Positions 57,090-64,000 of a DNA stretch of 64,000 nucleotides are shown here, one piece after another. Where the stretch lies: contig JAPKZB010000002.1 of assembly GCA_026393985.1 (NCBI GenBank), positions 89,865 through 153,864 of the forward strand. The letters run 5' to 3'. The notes beneath the pieces were generated by a model. It was not told the origin of the DNA, made no database searches, and worked only from the letters and a program-made list of their open reading frames with translations. The position numbers and the translations under genes are program-made. This DNA comes from Acidobacteriota bacterium (GTDB lineage: Bacteria > Acidobacteriota > Terriglobia > Bryobacterales > Bryobacteraceae). Numbering within the stretch: position 1 is the first letter of the stretch; every line of letters starts with the position of its first letter.

Positions 57090-57442
57090 CCGGGCGGCAG
57101 AATCCGCTTCACCAGGGCCAGGAAACTGTTCACCGTCTCGAGGTATCCTGCCACCTTGTCCAGCTTCGCCCGCGAGCCAGCCAGCTCCTGCGTGGCCCGG
57201 AGCAACTCCGTCTCGAGCGCCAGCAGTTGGCACCGAATCAGGTCCAGCTCGAGATTATTCAGCCGGCGCCACGTCCGGTATACCTCGCCGCGCGTTATCG
57301 CCGCCGCGGCCCGGTCGGCCTCGGTGCCCTGTTCGAGAGAATCTTGAAAGGCATCACTGTCCAGGTCGGCCAGAGTGGTCTTTAGGCTGCGCCGCAGCCC
57401 GTTCCGCAGCTCGTTCGGTGTCACAGGGTTTTCGTCGCTCAT
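57086..57442 (-). CDS. Hypothetical coiled-coil protein
   Basis: The 118-residue protein is mostly helical and charged (LNNLELDLIRCQLLALETELLRATQELAGSRAKLDKV). It has heptad-like leucines and a hydrophobic C-terminal segment (VNSFLALVKRILPPG). It starts 1 bp after the stop of the lipoprotein gene upstream, so they form an operon facing the glycosyltransferase gene (4-nt overlap of the ends). Family and function not recognised; a lipoprotein-associated scaffold is a guess. Confidence 0.55.
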   Translation of the reverse strand: MSDENPVTPNELRNGLRRSLKTTLADLDSDAFQDSLEQGTEADRAAAAITRGEVYRTWRRLNNLELDLIRCQLLALETELLRATQELAGSRAKLDKVAGYLETVNSFLALVKRILPPG

Positions 57443-57443
57443 T

Positions 57444-58334
57444 TTACTTCGCCCCCGGTCCAATAAACTGATTTACCCGGTCGATCGCCAACTCCAGTCT
57501 CGCTAAACTCCCTTCGCGTTCGCCGCCGGCTAAGCCCTCAAACGCGCTTCGCAACTGCCGGGCCGCCTCCTGCGCCGACCGCGCCCGCGTCACGTCGATT
57601 TCGGCCAGCAGAAACCGTTTCCGCAACGCATCCCAATCCGGGGGCAGGGAATCGGCCCGGAACGGCGGCAGCAGCACGGTCCGGCGCTCATGATTGCGCA
57701 GCACTTTGCGGTCTTCAATATACTCGTCGACCAGCAAACCCAGCATCGCCTCTTCGAGCGCCAACTGGCGCTGAATCAAGGGCGCGTACTCGCGCAGGTG
57801 CCGTTCGAGCGACCGGTTTCGCAGCTCCCCCACCACAATCGCCGTCACCTGGCCGATCTTCTCGCTGATCGGCGTCCCGCGGATGGATTTTTTCGCCAGC
57901 ACATCAGACAGTCCGCCCAGTTCGCCCGAAAGACGCTGCGCCGCGGCGGCGGCGTTGGCATCGGCCTGCGGTCCGGCCAACCGCGCCAGCGCCTGAAAAT
58001 ACTGATTCATTACGGCGCCATGCCGCTCAAGGTCGGCCAGGATACCGATCCGCTCCTGCAGAATCTGATCCTGCTCGTTCAGCACCCGCGCCCGGCCCGC
58101 TGCGTCGAGCGCCTCGTGCTGCTTGCGCAGCTCCAGTGTGTCGCGTTCAATGTTCACGTCGAGCGAGAGCCGGAGAAACTGGCTGCGCGCCTGCCCGTAG
58201 TTGACGCCGGCCACGGCAAAGGCTTCAAATCGCGTCGCTCGCGCCGCACCACATCCGCTCAATAGCGCTACGCCCAGCGCCACCACCACCAGGTTCAAAC
58301 CACAGAGAACCCGGCGTTCCGAAGAACGGTTCAT
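57444..58334 (-). CDS. Hypothetical lipoprotein, mostly helical
   Basis: The 296-residue protein has a lipoprotein leader with the lipobox LLSGC (Cys28), followed by a long helical region rich in Ala, Arg, Glu and Leu (QARSQFLRLSLDVNIERD and similar). It should be anchored in the membrane and project into the periplasm. TAAGAT on the minus strand (58342-58347) lies 7 nt before the ATG, so the message is probably leaderless. Function unknown; it is the first gene of a two-gene operon with the coiled-coil protein. Confidence 0.6.
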   Translation of the reverse strand: MNRSSERRVLCGLNLVVVALGVALLSGCGAARATRFEAFAVAGVNYGQARSQFLRLSLDVNIERDTLELRKQHEALDAAGRARVLNEQDQILQERIGILADLERHGAVMNQYFQALARLAGPQADANAAAAAQRLSGELGGLSDVLAKKSIRGTPISEKIGQVTAIVVGELRNRSLERHLREYAPLIQRQLALEEAMLGLLVDEYIEDRKVLRNHERRTVLLPPFRADSLPPDWDALRKRFLLAEIDVTRARSAQEAARQLRSAFEGLAGGEREGSLARLELAIDRVNQFIGPGAK

Positions 58335-58341
58335 CCGTTTT

Positions 58342-58347
58342 ATCTTA
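58342..58347 (-). promoter_or_regulatory. -10 element of the lipoprotein gene
   Basis: ATCTTA reads TAAGAT on the minus strand, 7 nt before the ATG at 58334. Confidence 0.4.
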
Positions 58348-58364
58348 CCGGGTTTTTCTGAAAG

Positions 58365-59771
58365 TTATTTGCCCGGGGTTCCGGCCAGGAACCAACGGTG
58401 CGCCCGCTGTTGCGGGCGCACCCAGCCGCCGTAGACCGCCTCGGCCACCGGCCCATCGTCCCGGTTCTGATAGGCCCGCCCGTGCCGGTTCGCCGCCAGG
58501 TACAGCTCATGCAACTGCCGGACGCCTTCGAGACTTACCTCGATGCCCAGCCCCGGCCGGTCCGGCACCCGGCAGATTCCCCCGAATTGTAGGGGAATCG
58601 ACGTCTTTACCGTAGGATCGGAATCGGCCTGCCAGGGGAAATAGTGGGAATCAAAGGGCCAATCCTGCGTGGCCGCCGCGGCGCCCATCTGCACCGTGTG
58701 CGCGTGCGAAATCCCCAGGTGCGTATTCGAGTGCTGCGCAAAGCCCATGCCGTGCGCGGCGCACCAGTGCGACAGGCGCACGGCCTCGTCGCTGCCGCCG
58801 ATGTAGTGGCAGTCGCCGCCGAGCGTAATCTGAATCGCCTGCTTGCGCAGGGCGTCTTCGTGCTCGGCGAAGTTGGCCGCGCACATGTTGGTCGCCAGCG
58901 GCACCCCGGTCTCCCGATGCACAATCGCCATGTTCTCCCGGCCGGGCACGGGATCTTCAAAATAAGGCAGTTGATCGCCGATGGCCGCCTTCAACTCGCG
59001 AATGAATTCGATGGCTGTCTCGTTGTCCCAGGCCGCATTCGGATCGGGCACAATCTGAATCTGCGGTCCGAGCGCTTCGGCCACGGCCAGCATCACCGAC
59101 AGCTCCTCCCGCGGCGCGAGCACGCCGAGTTTCCACTTCACCAGTTTGACGCCAGGCATCCGGTTGGCCACTCCGGCCTGTGCCAGGCCGACAGCGCTGG
59201 CAGCGTTCAGCACAACGCCCTCCCGCCGGGTTTCAAACTCGTTCCGCGGCGCCGGTTTGCCATAGGAGTAGTCGAGGCCGCTGGCCACCGTATCGGCCAG
59301 AAAAAACAGATAGAGATTGAATCGGACTTCGCTGCGCCGGCGACCGTTGTCGCCCCCGAGCAGGTCGCACAGCGGCACGCCCATCCGTTGGGCGATCGCC
59401 GAATGGAGCGCCATTTGCACCCCGGCCCGCACGTGATTCGTCACGCCCCGGTCAAACGACGCCTGCCCCCGCTCGTCGGTTAGCGCGAACTGCGCCGCCA
59501 GCTCCCGGCTGCGCCCCACCACGTGCGCCAAAGTCGCCTTGGTCTCTTCGCTCGAAAGCCCCGTTCCGGCTAACTCGCCCTGCACGGCGCGCAGCACCCG
59601 GATCACCCCGGTGTTACAGGGCACCTCGCCCCATCCTTCGGCGCCATCCTGCAGCACGCAGCGGGTAATGATGCGCGGCGTAAACGGCGCATGCAGCCCC
59701 GAGACATTCAACAGCGGATAATCCGGCGCCAGCACGGGCCAAAACTCGAAGCTCTCTACCTTTCCATGCAT
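58365..59771 (-). CDS. Enolase-superfamily enzyme, glucarate dehydratase-like
   Basis: The 468-residue protein is close to the usual GudD length (about 445). It has the glucarate-dehydratase marks LLNVSGLHAPF near the N-terminus, KLVKWKLGV with the catalytic lysine, VPDPNAAWD and YFEDPVPG as metal ligands, ATNMCAAN in place of the third Glu, and the catalytic His in QHSNTHLGIS. It would dehydrate D-glucarate or a related aldarate to the 5-keto-4-deoxy acid. No signal peptide. ATG 59771 is chosen; a TTG at 59774 is possible. TATTCT lies 9 nt upstream. Confidence 0.83.
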   Translation of the reverse strand: MHGKVESFEFWPVLAPDYPLLNVSGLHAPFTPRIITRCVLQDGAEGWGEVPCNTGVIRVLRAVQGELAGTGLSSEETKATLAHVVGRSRELAAQFALTDERGQASFDRGVTNHVRAGVQMALHSAIAQRMGVPLCDLLGGDNGRRRSEVRFNLYLFFLADTVASGLDYSYGKPAPRNEFETRREGVVLNAASAVGLAQAGVANRMPGVKLVKWKLGVLAPREELSVMLAVAEALGPQIQIVPDPNAAWDNETAIEFIRELKAAIGDQLPYFEDPVPGRENMAIVHRETGVPLATNMCAANFAEHEDALRKQAIQITLGGDCHYIGGSDEAVRLSHWCAAHGMGFAQHSNTHLGISHAHTVQMGAAAATQDWPFDSHYFPWQADSDPTVKTSIPLQFGGICRVPDRPGLGIEVSLEGVRQLHELYLAANRHGRAYQNRDDGPVAEAVYGGWVRPQQRAHRWFLAGTPGK

Positions 59772-59780
59772 CAAAAGCCT

Positions 59781-59786
59781 AGAATA
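59781..59786 (-). promoter_or_regulatory. -10 element of the glucarate-dehydratase-like gene
   Basis: AGAATA reads TATTCT on the minus strand, 9 nt before the ATG at 59771. Confidence 0.35.
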
Positions 59787-59845
59787 ACAGCCCGAAGAGG
59801 GCAGGGCGCGGCATCGGCGACTTTACGGCGGGCCGCCAGTCGCGA

Positions 59846-59851
59846 TACCGT
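59846..59851 (+). promoter_or_regulatory. -10 element of the aminotransferase gene
   Basis: TACCGT lies 6 nt before the ATG at 59858, with no Shine-Dalgarno sequence. A leaderless message is implied. Confidence 0.35.
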
Positions 59852-59857
59852 ACTGAC

Positions 59858-61030
59858 ATGAGTGTTGCCGCCCGGCCGCGCTTTCGCAGCGCCCGCACCG
59901 CCGATTTTACAGAATCCGTTATTCGCGACATGACCCGTCAGGCCATCGCGGCCGGTGCCGTCAACCTGGCCCAGGGGTTTCCGGACTTTCCAGCGCCCTC
60001 CTGGCTCAAGACGGCCGCGGCCCGGGCCATTGAGGCTGATCACAACCAGTACCCCATCACCTGGGGCATCCCGCCGCTGCGCGAGGCGATCGCCGCCAAA
60101 GCCCGCCACCACTATGGTCTCGAGATTGACCCCGCCCGCGAGGTCACCGTCGTCTGCGGCGCCACCGAAGGCATGGCCGCCGTCCTGCTGGCCCTTGTCG
60201 ATCCGGGCGACGAGGTCATCGTCTTTGAGCCCTACTACGAGAACTATCACCCCGACCTGCAACTCTGCGGCGCGACCCGGAAGCTGGTCACCCTCCATGC
60301 GCCCGACTGGTCCTTCGACCCTGAGGAGCTTCGCCGGGCCTTCAGCACCAAGACCAAGGCGATCATCATCAACTCGCCGAACAACCCCACCGGCCGCGTC
60401 TTCTCCCGCGAAGAGCTGACGCTGATCGCGTCTCTCTGTCAGGAGTTCGAGGCGCTCTGCATTACCGATGAGATCTACGAGCACATCGTCTACGACGGCG
60501 CCCGGCACATCCCCGTGATGACCCTGCCCGGCATGCGCGACCGCGCGGTGCTGGTCAACAGCTGTTCGAAGACCTACTCAGTCACAGGGTGGCGCGTCGG
60601 CTGGGTGCTGGCCAATCCGGACCTCACCGACGGGATTCGCAAGGTGCACGATTTCCTTACCGTTGGCGCCGCCACGCCGCTACAGTATGCGGCCGTCGAA
60701 GCGCTGCAGGCTCCGGACGCCTACTACAACGAACTCGGCGACCACTACGACTGGCGCCGCCGCAAACTGGAATGCTACCTGACGAAAGCCGGCTTCCGCT
60801 GCTTTACCCCGAGCGGCGCATACTACACGATGACGGACATCTCCGCCTTCGGTTTCCCGGACGATACGGCCTTTGTCCAGCATCTGATCCACAACATCGG
60901 CTTGGCCGGCGTGCCGGGTTCAAGCTTCTTCTCCCGCCCGGAACTTGGCCATAACTACGTCCGGTTCTGTTTCTGCAAAAAGGAAGAGACGCTCGAGGCG
61001 GCCGGCGAACGGCTCGCCCGGCTCACCTGA
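59858..61030 (+). CDS. Class I/II PLP-dependent aminotransferase
   Basis: The 390-residue enzyme has INSPNNPTGRVFSREEL, a Tyr in ITDEIYEHIVYDG, the PLP-binding lysine in NSCSKTYSVTGWRVGW, and a C-terminal substrate Arg in YVRFCFCKKEE. It resembles methionine/kynurenine-type aminotransferases of the aspartate aminotransferase fold Ig/If groups. The amino donor cannot be told from sequence. It is cytoplasmic and converges on lexA, with 1 bp between the ends. Confidence 0.88.
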   Translation: MSVAARPRFRSARTADFTESVIRDMTRQAIAAGAVNLAQGFPDFPAPSWLKTAAARAIEADHNQYPITWGIPPLREAIAAKARHHYGLEIDPAREVTVVCGATEGMAAVLLALVDPGDEVIVFEPYYENYHPDLQLCGATRKLVTLHAPDWSFDPEELRRAFSTKTKAIIINSPNNPTGRVFSREELTLIASLCQEFEALCITDEIYEHIVYDGARHIPVMTLPGMRDRAVLVNSCSKTYSVTGWRVGWVLANPDLTDGIRKVHDFLTVGAATPLQYAAVEALQAPDAYYNELGDHYDWRRRKLECYLTKAGFRCFTPSGAYYTMTDISAFGFPDDTAFVQHLIHNIGLAGVPGSSFFSRPELGHNYVRFCFCKKEETLEAAGERLARLT

Positions 61031-61031
61031 A

Positions 61032-61658
61032 TCAGTTGCGATACTTCCGCATGACGGCGATCAGCCGTCCCTGTACTTCCACCGCCGGCGCCGGGACCAG
61101 AATCGGTTCCATGGTTGCATTGGCCGGCTGTAGCCGGATCATGCCGTCCGCCTCGCGGTAGAAACGCTTTAAGGTAGTCTCGTGCCCCTCAACGAGCGCC
61201 ACGACGATTTCGCCGTCGCGCACCGAATCGGCCTTTTCAATCAGGACAAAGTCGCCGTCGCAGATGTGATCGTCGATCATCGACTCGCCGCGCACCTGCA
61301 GGGCGTACGTCGATGCATTGCCGCGAAAGTCGCTAAACTGCAGGGCCTCGCCCTGCGCCATCTGCTCCACCGGCCGGCCGGCCGCAATGCGGCCGAGCAG
61401 CGGCACCGAGTCGGCGGCCACGGGTCCCCGGCCGCGTTCGGCCAGATAAGATTCGCTGATCTCCACCGACCGGCTCTGATTGAAGCCGCGCTTCAAGTAC
61501 CCCTTCGCTTCAAGGGAGGAGATATGCTTGTGCACCGTGGCGATGGAGTTCAGGTCGATGCCTTCGGCGATCTCCTCGTAGCTCGGCGAATAGCCTTTGC
61601 GCTCGATAAAATCGGCCAGGTAGTCCAGAACCTCTTTTTGCCTGCGGGTAAGTGCCAT
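61032..61658 (-). CDS. lexA: LexA repressor
   Basis: The 208-residue protein has the N-terminal winged helix (LTRRQKEVLDYLADFIERKG, SPSYEEIAEGI), the self-cleavage site Ala93-Gly94 in IAAGRP, the catalytic Ser126 in RGESM and Lys164 in TTLKRF. It represses SOS genes and is cleaved with RecA help after DNA damage. The start at 61658 gives the standard length; an in-frame start at 61733 is unlikely. A palindromic SOS-type box was not found in the upstream 70 bp. Confidence 0.95.
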   Translation of the reverse strand: MALTRRQKEVLDYLADFIERKGYSPSYEEIAEGIDLNSIATVHKHISSLEAKGYLKRGFNQSRSVEISESYLAERGRGPVAADSVPLLGRIAAGRPVEQMAQGEALQFSDFRGNASTYALQVRGESMIDDHICDGDFVLIEKADSVRDGEIVVALVEGHETTLKRFYREADGMIRLQPANATMEPILVPAPAVEVQGRLIAVMRKYRN

Positions 61659-61729
61659 GGGGGATTGCTTTATTTTGGGCGAATCTGAGGCGAAAGTCAA
61701 TGGGAAAGCGCCAGCCCGGGATTGGCTCC

Positions 61730-63139
61730 TCAATAGTCGAGCAGCGTCATCACCAGGCGGTCAATCACCGCCCGCGCCTTGGCCGAGGGTCCGTTGAAGT
61801 TGTTCACCATCACGCTGAAGGCGAGCATGCCGCGTTTGGGGTGGTCGAGATAGCCGGCCAGGGCCGCGACGTGCGTCAAAGTCCCCGTTTTCGCCTTCAC
61901 GCGCCCGGCCTCGGCGAAGCCTTTGAAACGGTTCTCGAGCGTGCCGTCCTGCGCGCCAATGGGTAAGGATTGCAGCCAGGCCTCCCGCTCCGGGCTGTTC
62001 CACAGGTGCAGCAGGATTTTGGTGGACGATTCCGGGCAGACCAGCGTCAGCCGCGATAATCCCGAACCGTCCACCAGATAGGTATCCTCGTCGGGGACCC
62101 CGGCGGCGGCAAACAGCGCTTTCATCTGTTCCTCGCCGCCGCCCTCGCGCCGCATGATTTCGGCGTGCAGGTTCTGGCTCACCTTGTTGACAACCTGAAT
62201 GATTTGGCCCAGGGGCGGCGACTGGCGCGAGGCGAGTACCTCGCAGCGATCGCACGGCATTGGGTCGCCCTCGAAACGGTGGCGGACGCCGGCGCCGCCC
62301 CTTACTTCGACGCCGCGTCGCCGCAGGGCGTCCACTAAAGCCTGCGCCGCAAAGCGGGCGGGTTCGTCGACGGCCAAAATCTCCTCGGTTTCGGTAGCGC
62401 CCAGGGCGATGGTCCCTTCGAGCCAAACCTCTCGCGTGCCGATGGGGCGTTCAAAGCGAATGCGCGCTGGCGAGCCGGCTTCGGCCGTCACGACACGGTT
62501 CTGAATGGCGAAGTACTCCACGGCCGGGTTCAGCGCCAGTTCGGCGGGCTGGCCGGCGGCGGCGCCGGGCCTTATCTTCACGCGAATCGCGTTGTCGTTC
62601 AACATCAAAGCCGAAACTGGCGCGCCGTATTCGTACAGGCCATCGTCGGCACCCCAGCCCGGGGGAATCGGGTCCCAGAGGTAGCGGGTGTCGTCGCCGA
62701 TCACCGAGCCCTCGACCACCTTCAGCCCCTTGGCCACGAGAGCGTCGGCTAACTCCTCGATCCCGCCCGCGCCGTCGCGCCACTCGGCGTCGCGGTTGTA
62801 GGGGTAGCTGCGGCCGGAGAGCGTCGGGTCCGCCCCGCCGATGAGGCGCAGGTCCTTTCCATCGGCAACCACCTGCGTCTCGAAGCGGTGTGCGGCGCCG
62901 AGTTTGGTTAAGGCAAGGGCCGTCGAGTACAACTTGGTGTTGGAGGCCGGCACGAACCAGGATTGCGGATTCCTTTCGTACAAGACCTTGCCGGTCCGTA
63001 TCTCTACCACGCGCATGCCAACGTGAGCACGCGCCGTAATGGCTTCGTTTCGCAGGATCTGTTCGAGCGCAACGGGCAGTTTCGGTTTTTTGTGTCCGAA
63101 AAGCAGTTCTGCCAGGAGGAATAGACCCAAAAGCCGCAT
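61730..63139 (-). CDS. dacB: D-alanyl-D-alanine carboxypeptidase/endopeptidase (PBP4 family)
   Basis: The 469-residue exported protein has a leader (LLGLFLLAELLFG) and the three active-site motifs of S13 peptidases: SxxK in VPASNTKLYSTA, SxN in NKVSQNLHAE and KTG in VKAKTGTLTHV. A large insert after the SxxK motif is typical of PBP4. It trims peptidoglycan peptides in the periplasm. TACCCT on the minus strand lies 5 nt before the ATG. It is divergent from the tRNA-Arg gene. Confidence 0.92.
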   Translation of the reverse strand: MRLLGLFLLAELLFGHKKPKLPVALEQILRNEAITARAHVGMRVVEIRTGKVLYERNPQSWFVPASNTKLYSTALALTKLGAAHRFETQVVADGKDLRLIGGADPTLSGRSYPYNRDAEWRDGAGGIEELADALVAKGLKVVEGSVIGDDTRYLWDPIPPGWGADDGLYEYGAPVSALMLNDNAIRVKIRPGAAAGQPAELALNPAVEYFAIQNRVVTAEAGSPARIRFERPIGTREVWLEGTIALGATETEEILAVDEPARFAAQALVDALRRRGVEVRGGAGVRHRFEGDPMPCDRCEVLASRQSPPLGQIIQVVNKVSQNLHAEIMRREGGGEEQMKALFAAAGVPDEDTYLVDGSGLSRLTLVCPESSTKILLHLWNSPEREAWLQSLPIGAQDGTLENRFKGFAEAGRVKAKTGTLTHVAALAGYLDHPKRGMLAFSVMVNNFNGPSAKARAVIDRLVMTLLDY

Positions 63140-63144
63140 GCTTT

Positions 63145-63154
63145 AGGGTATACT
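63145..63154. promoter_or_regulatory. Overlapping divergent -10 elements for dacB and tRNA-Arg
   Basis: AGGGTA (63145-63150) reads TACCCT on the minus strand, 5 nt before the dacB ATG. TATACT (63149-63154) on the plus strand lies 21 nt before the tRNA. The two elements share two bases. No clear -35 is seen for either. Confidence 0.4.
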
Positions 63155-63175
63155 GATTGGAGTTGGTTTTGTTGT

Positions 63176-63253
63176 GTGCCCGTAGCTCAGCCTGGATAGA
63201 GCGTTTGCCTCCGGAGCAAAAGGTCAGAGGTTCGAATCCTCTCGGGCATACCA
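63176..63253 (+). tRNA. tRNA-Arg (anticodon CCG)
   Basis: A cloverleaf folds fully. The acceptor stem pairs GTGCCCG with CGGGCAT (the first pair is G-U), and the D-stem pairs GCTC with GAGC. The anticodon stem is TTTGC/GCAAA with loop CTCCGGA, giving anticodon CCG for the CGG codon. The T-stem is AGAGG/CCTCT with loop TTCGAAT. The 3'-CCA is encoded. Confidence 0.96.
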
Positions 63254-63632
63254 CCTTGTAGACCTCCAGGGCAGGAATCCGGTACGCTCTGATCTTTGGG
63301 GTCCGCGGCACGATGACGATGGACGGCCACGGCGACCCGAGGTCCAAGTTATCTTTTAGCGGGATCGGATTCGTCAGGTGACTGATTTTCAGCGTCAGGG
63401 ATCGTCTATCCGCGTCCCCTGGATTCTCTGCAACGGCGGGCAAGCCAACGGAAGGTTCCCGGTATCGGCTGGCTGGCTCGACTTCCGGAATTATCGTCCT
63501 GACCGTCGCCCGGATGTCCGTGCCACTGAATACGTTTTTCGGTACACGGACCTCCGGGCGGCCGTAGGATGGGTTCTTTGATATGGTCCCCAGCGGACAG
63601 CGGGACTTGTTGATGAACCCGAACAGGGAACC
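63254..63632. other. Region of ~380 bp without a supported gene
   Basis: A plus-strand frame from 63378 to 63581 (67 codons, GTG start) is open, but it shows no recognisable domain and no ribosome binding site, and it is not called. Base composition looks less GC-rich than the neighbours. No second copy of the tRNA end, no integrase remnant and no repeat was seen. Confidence 0.4.
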
Positions 63633-64000
63633 TTATCTTTCGAGTCTTCGGGATTGACGCGCGCTACCGAGAACGCCGTTCCAAGTGGGAATGATAATCC
63701 GGCAGCTGCCGCGCATAATGGTTTGGCAGGCGAGCCGAATCAGCGGCCGATCGGCGGCGGGGTCATGGAACGGGTTTTCCCAGTAGCCGAAGTATTGCAT
63801 TCGCTTATGCTCGAAATCGCTGACCGGATCGGTCTGCTCTCTGCCTTCGAGGATTCCCACCCAACAGGTGCCGCAACTGCCGCTGCGGCAGTCGACCGGG
63901 ATCGGCCCCATGCCCGGGTAGCATCTTTCGTCGGTGGTGTGATACGGCCGCTTGTCGAGCTCCGCTCCGGTGGTGATGTGTTGGCCGGGGAGGATCGGGA
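63633..64000 (-). CDS. 2Fe-2S ferredoxin-domain protein, C-terminal part
   Basis: The frame is open to the right edge, so the start lies outside the window; about 122 residues are visible. The plant-type 2Fe-2S ligands are present: three cysteines in DCRSGSCGTCWVG (Cys-x4-Cys-x2-Cys) and the fourth in IRLACQTIMRG. An extra cysteine lies in DERCYPG upstream. It probably transfers electrons; the partner enzyme is not in the window. An in-frame ATG at 63911 exists but would remove part of the conserved N-terminal side. Confidence 0.78.
   Translation of the reverse strand, partial: PILPGQHITTGAELDKRPYHTTDERCYPGMGPIPVDCRSGSCGTCWVGILEGREQTDPVSDFEHKRMQYFGYWENPFHDPAADRPLIRLACQTIMRGSCRIIIPTWNGVLGSARQSRRLER

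Noticed and set aside
61659..61700. GGCGAA repeated in direct orientation upstream of lexA, considered as a LexA box.
   Set aside because: It is not palindromic, does not match a known SOS box, and is not seen before another gene in the window.
63378..63581. 67-codon plus-strand frame downstream of the tRNA.
   Set aside because: No ribosome site, no recognisable domain and no operon context.

Overview
The window comes from a high-GC (roughly 65%) didermic bacterium, most probably an Acidobacteriota of the Solibacter/Bryobacter type. This is inferred from gene content: four PSD1/DUF1501 gene pairs, an ECF sigma factor of the kind paired with a Ser/Thr kinase, a second Ser/Thr kinase, a TonB-dependent receptor with an N-terminal carboxypeptidase-regulatory-like domain, and many sugar-acid enzymes. 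No phage, insertion sequence, CRISPR array or rRNA is visible. One tRNA gene, tRNA-Arg(CCG), is present.

Layout. 0-6.5 kb: end of a universal stress protein, an MgtC/DUF4010 membrane protein divergent from thiol peroxidase Tpx, then a membrane histidine kinase overlapping its NtrC-type sigma-54 activator. 6.5-11.6 kb (minus): a complete vitamin B12 uptake operon (receptor, binding protein, ATPase, permease) behind a clear cobalamin riboswitch. 11.6-15.8 kb: a YfhO-like membrane protein, an M20 peptidase and a divergent amidohydrolase. 15.8-23.6 kb: two PSD1/DUF1501 pairs. 23.6-31.4 kb: formate-THF ligase, an enoyl-CoA hydratase-like protein, an enolase-superfamily enzyme with a third PSD1/DUF1501 pair, and a DinB-like protein. 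31.4-33.7 kb: two tandem paralogous exported proteins, each made of three copies of one ~48-residue repeat, and a glycine-zipper lipoprotein. 33.7-41.2 kb: dusB-rnhA-xylonate dehydratase operon, an exported amidase, a Ser/Thr kinase fused to a TonB C-terminal domain, and a ParA-like ATPase with a small HTH protein. 41.3-50 kb: a two-domain alpha/beta hydrolase, an exported PLP enzyme, the fourth DUF1501/PSD1 pair and a galactonate-dehydratase-like enzyme. 50-58.3 kb: Dyp peroxidase divergent from an operon of ECF sigma factor, TPR Ser/Thr kinase, an unknown 140-residue protein and an OGT/SPINDLY-like glycosyltransferase, facing a coiled-coil protein and a lipoprotein. 58.4-64 kb: glucarate-dehydratase-like enzyme, aminotransferase, LexA, PBP4-type DD-carboxypeptidase, tRNA-Arg and a partial 2Fe-2S protein.

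Across the window about fifteen genes have a TANNNT -10-like hexamer only 5-9 nt before the start codon and no Shine-Dalgarno sequence, so leaderless transcription looks common. The top strand is strongly G-rich in the first ~15 kb and strongly C-rich beyond ~20 kb whatever the gene direction, which is the polarity expected when crossing a replication terminus from left to right. The most distinctive loci are the triple-repeat proteins, the kinase-TonB fusion and the sigma/kinase/OGT cluster.
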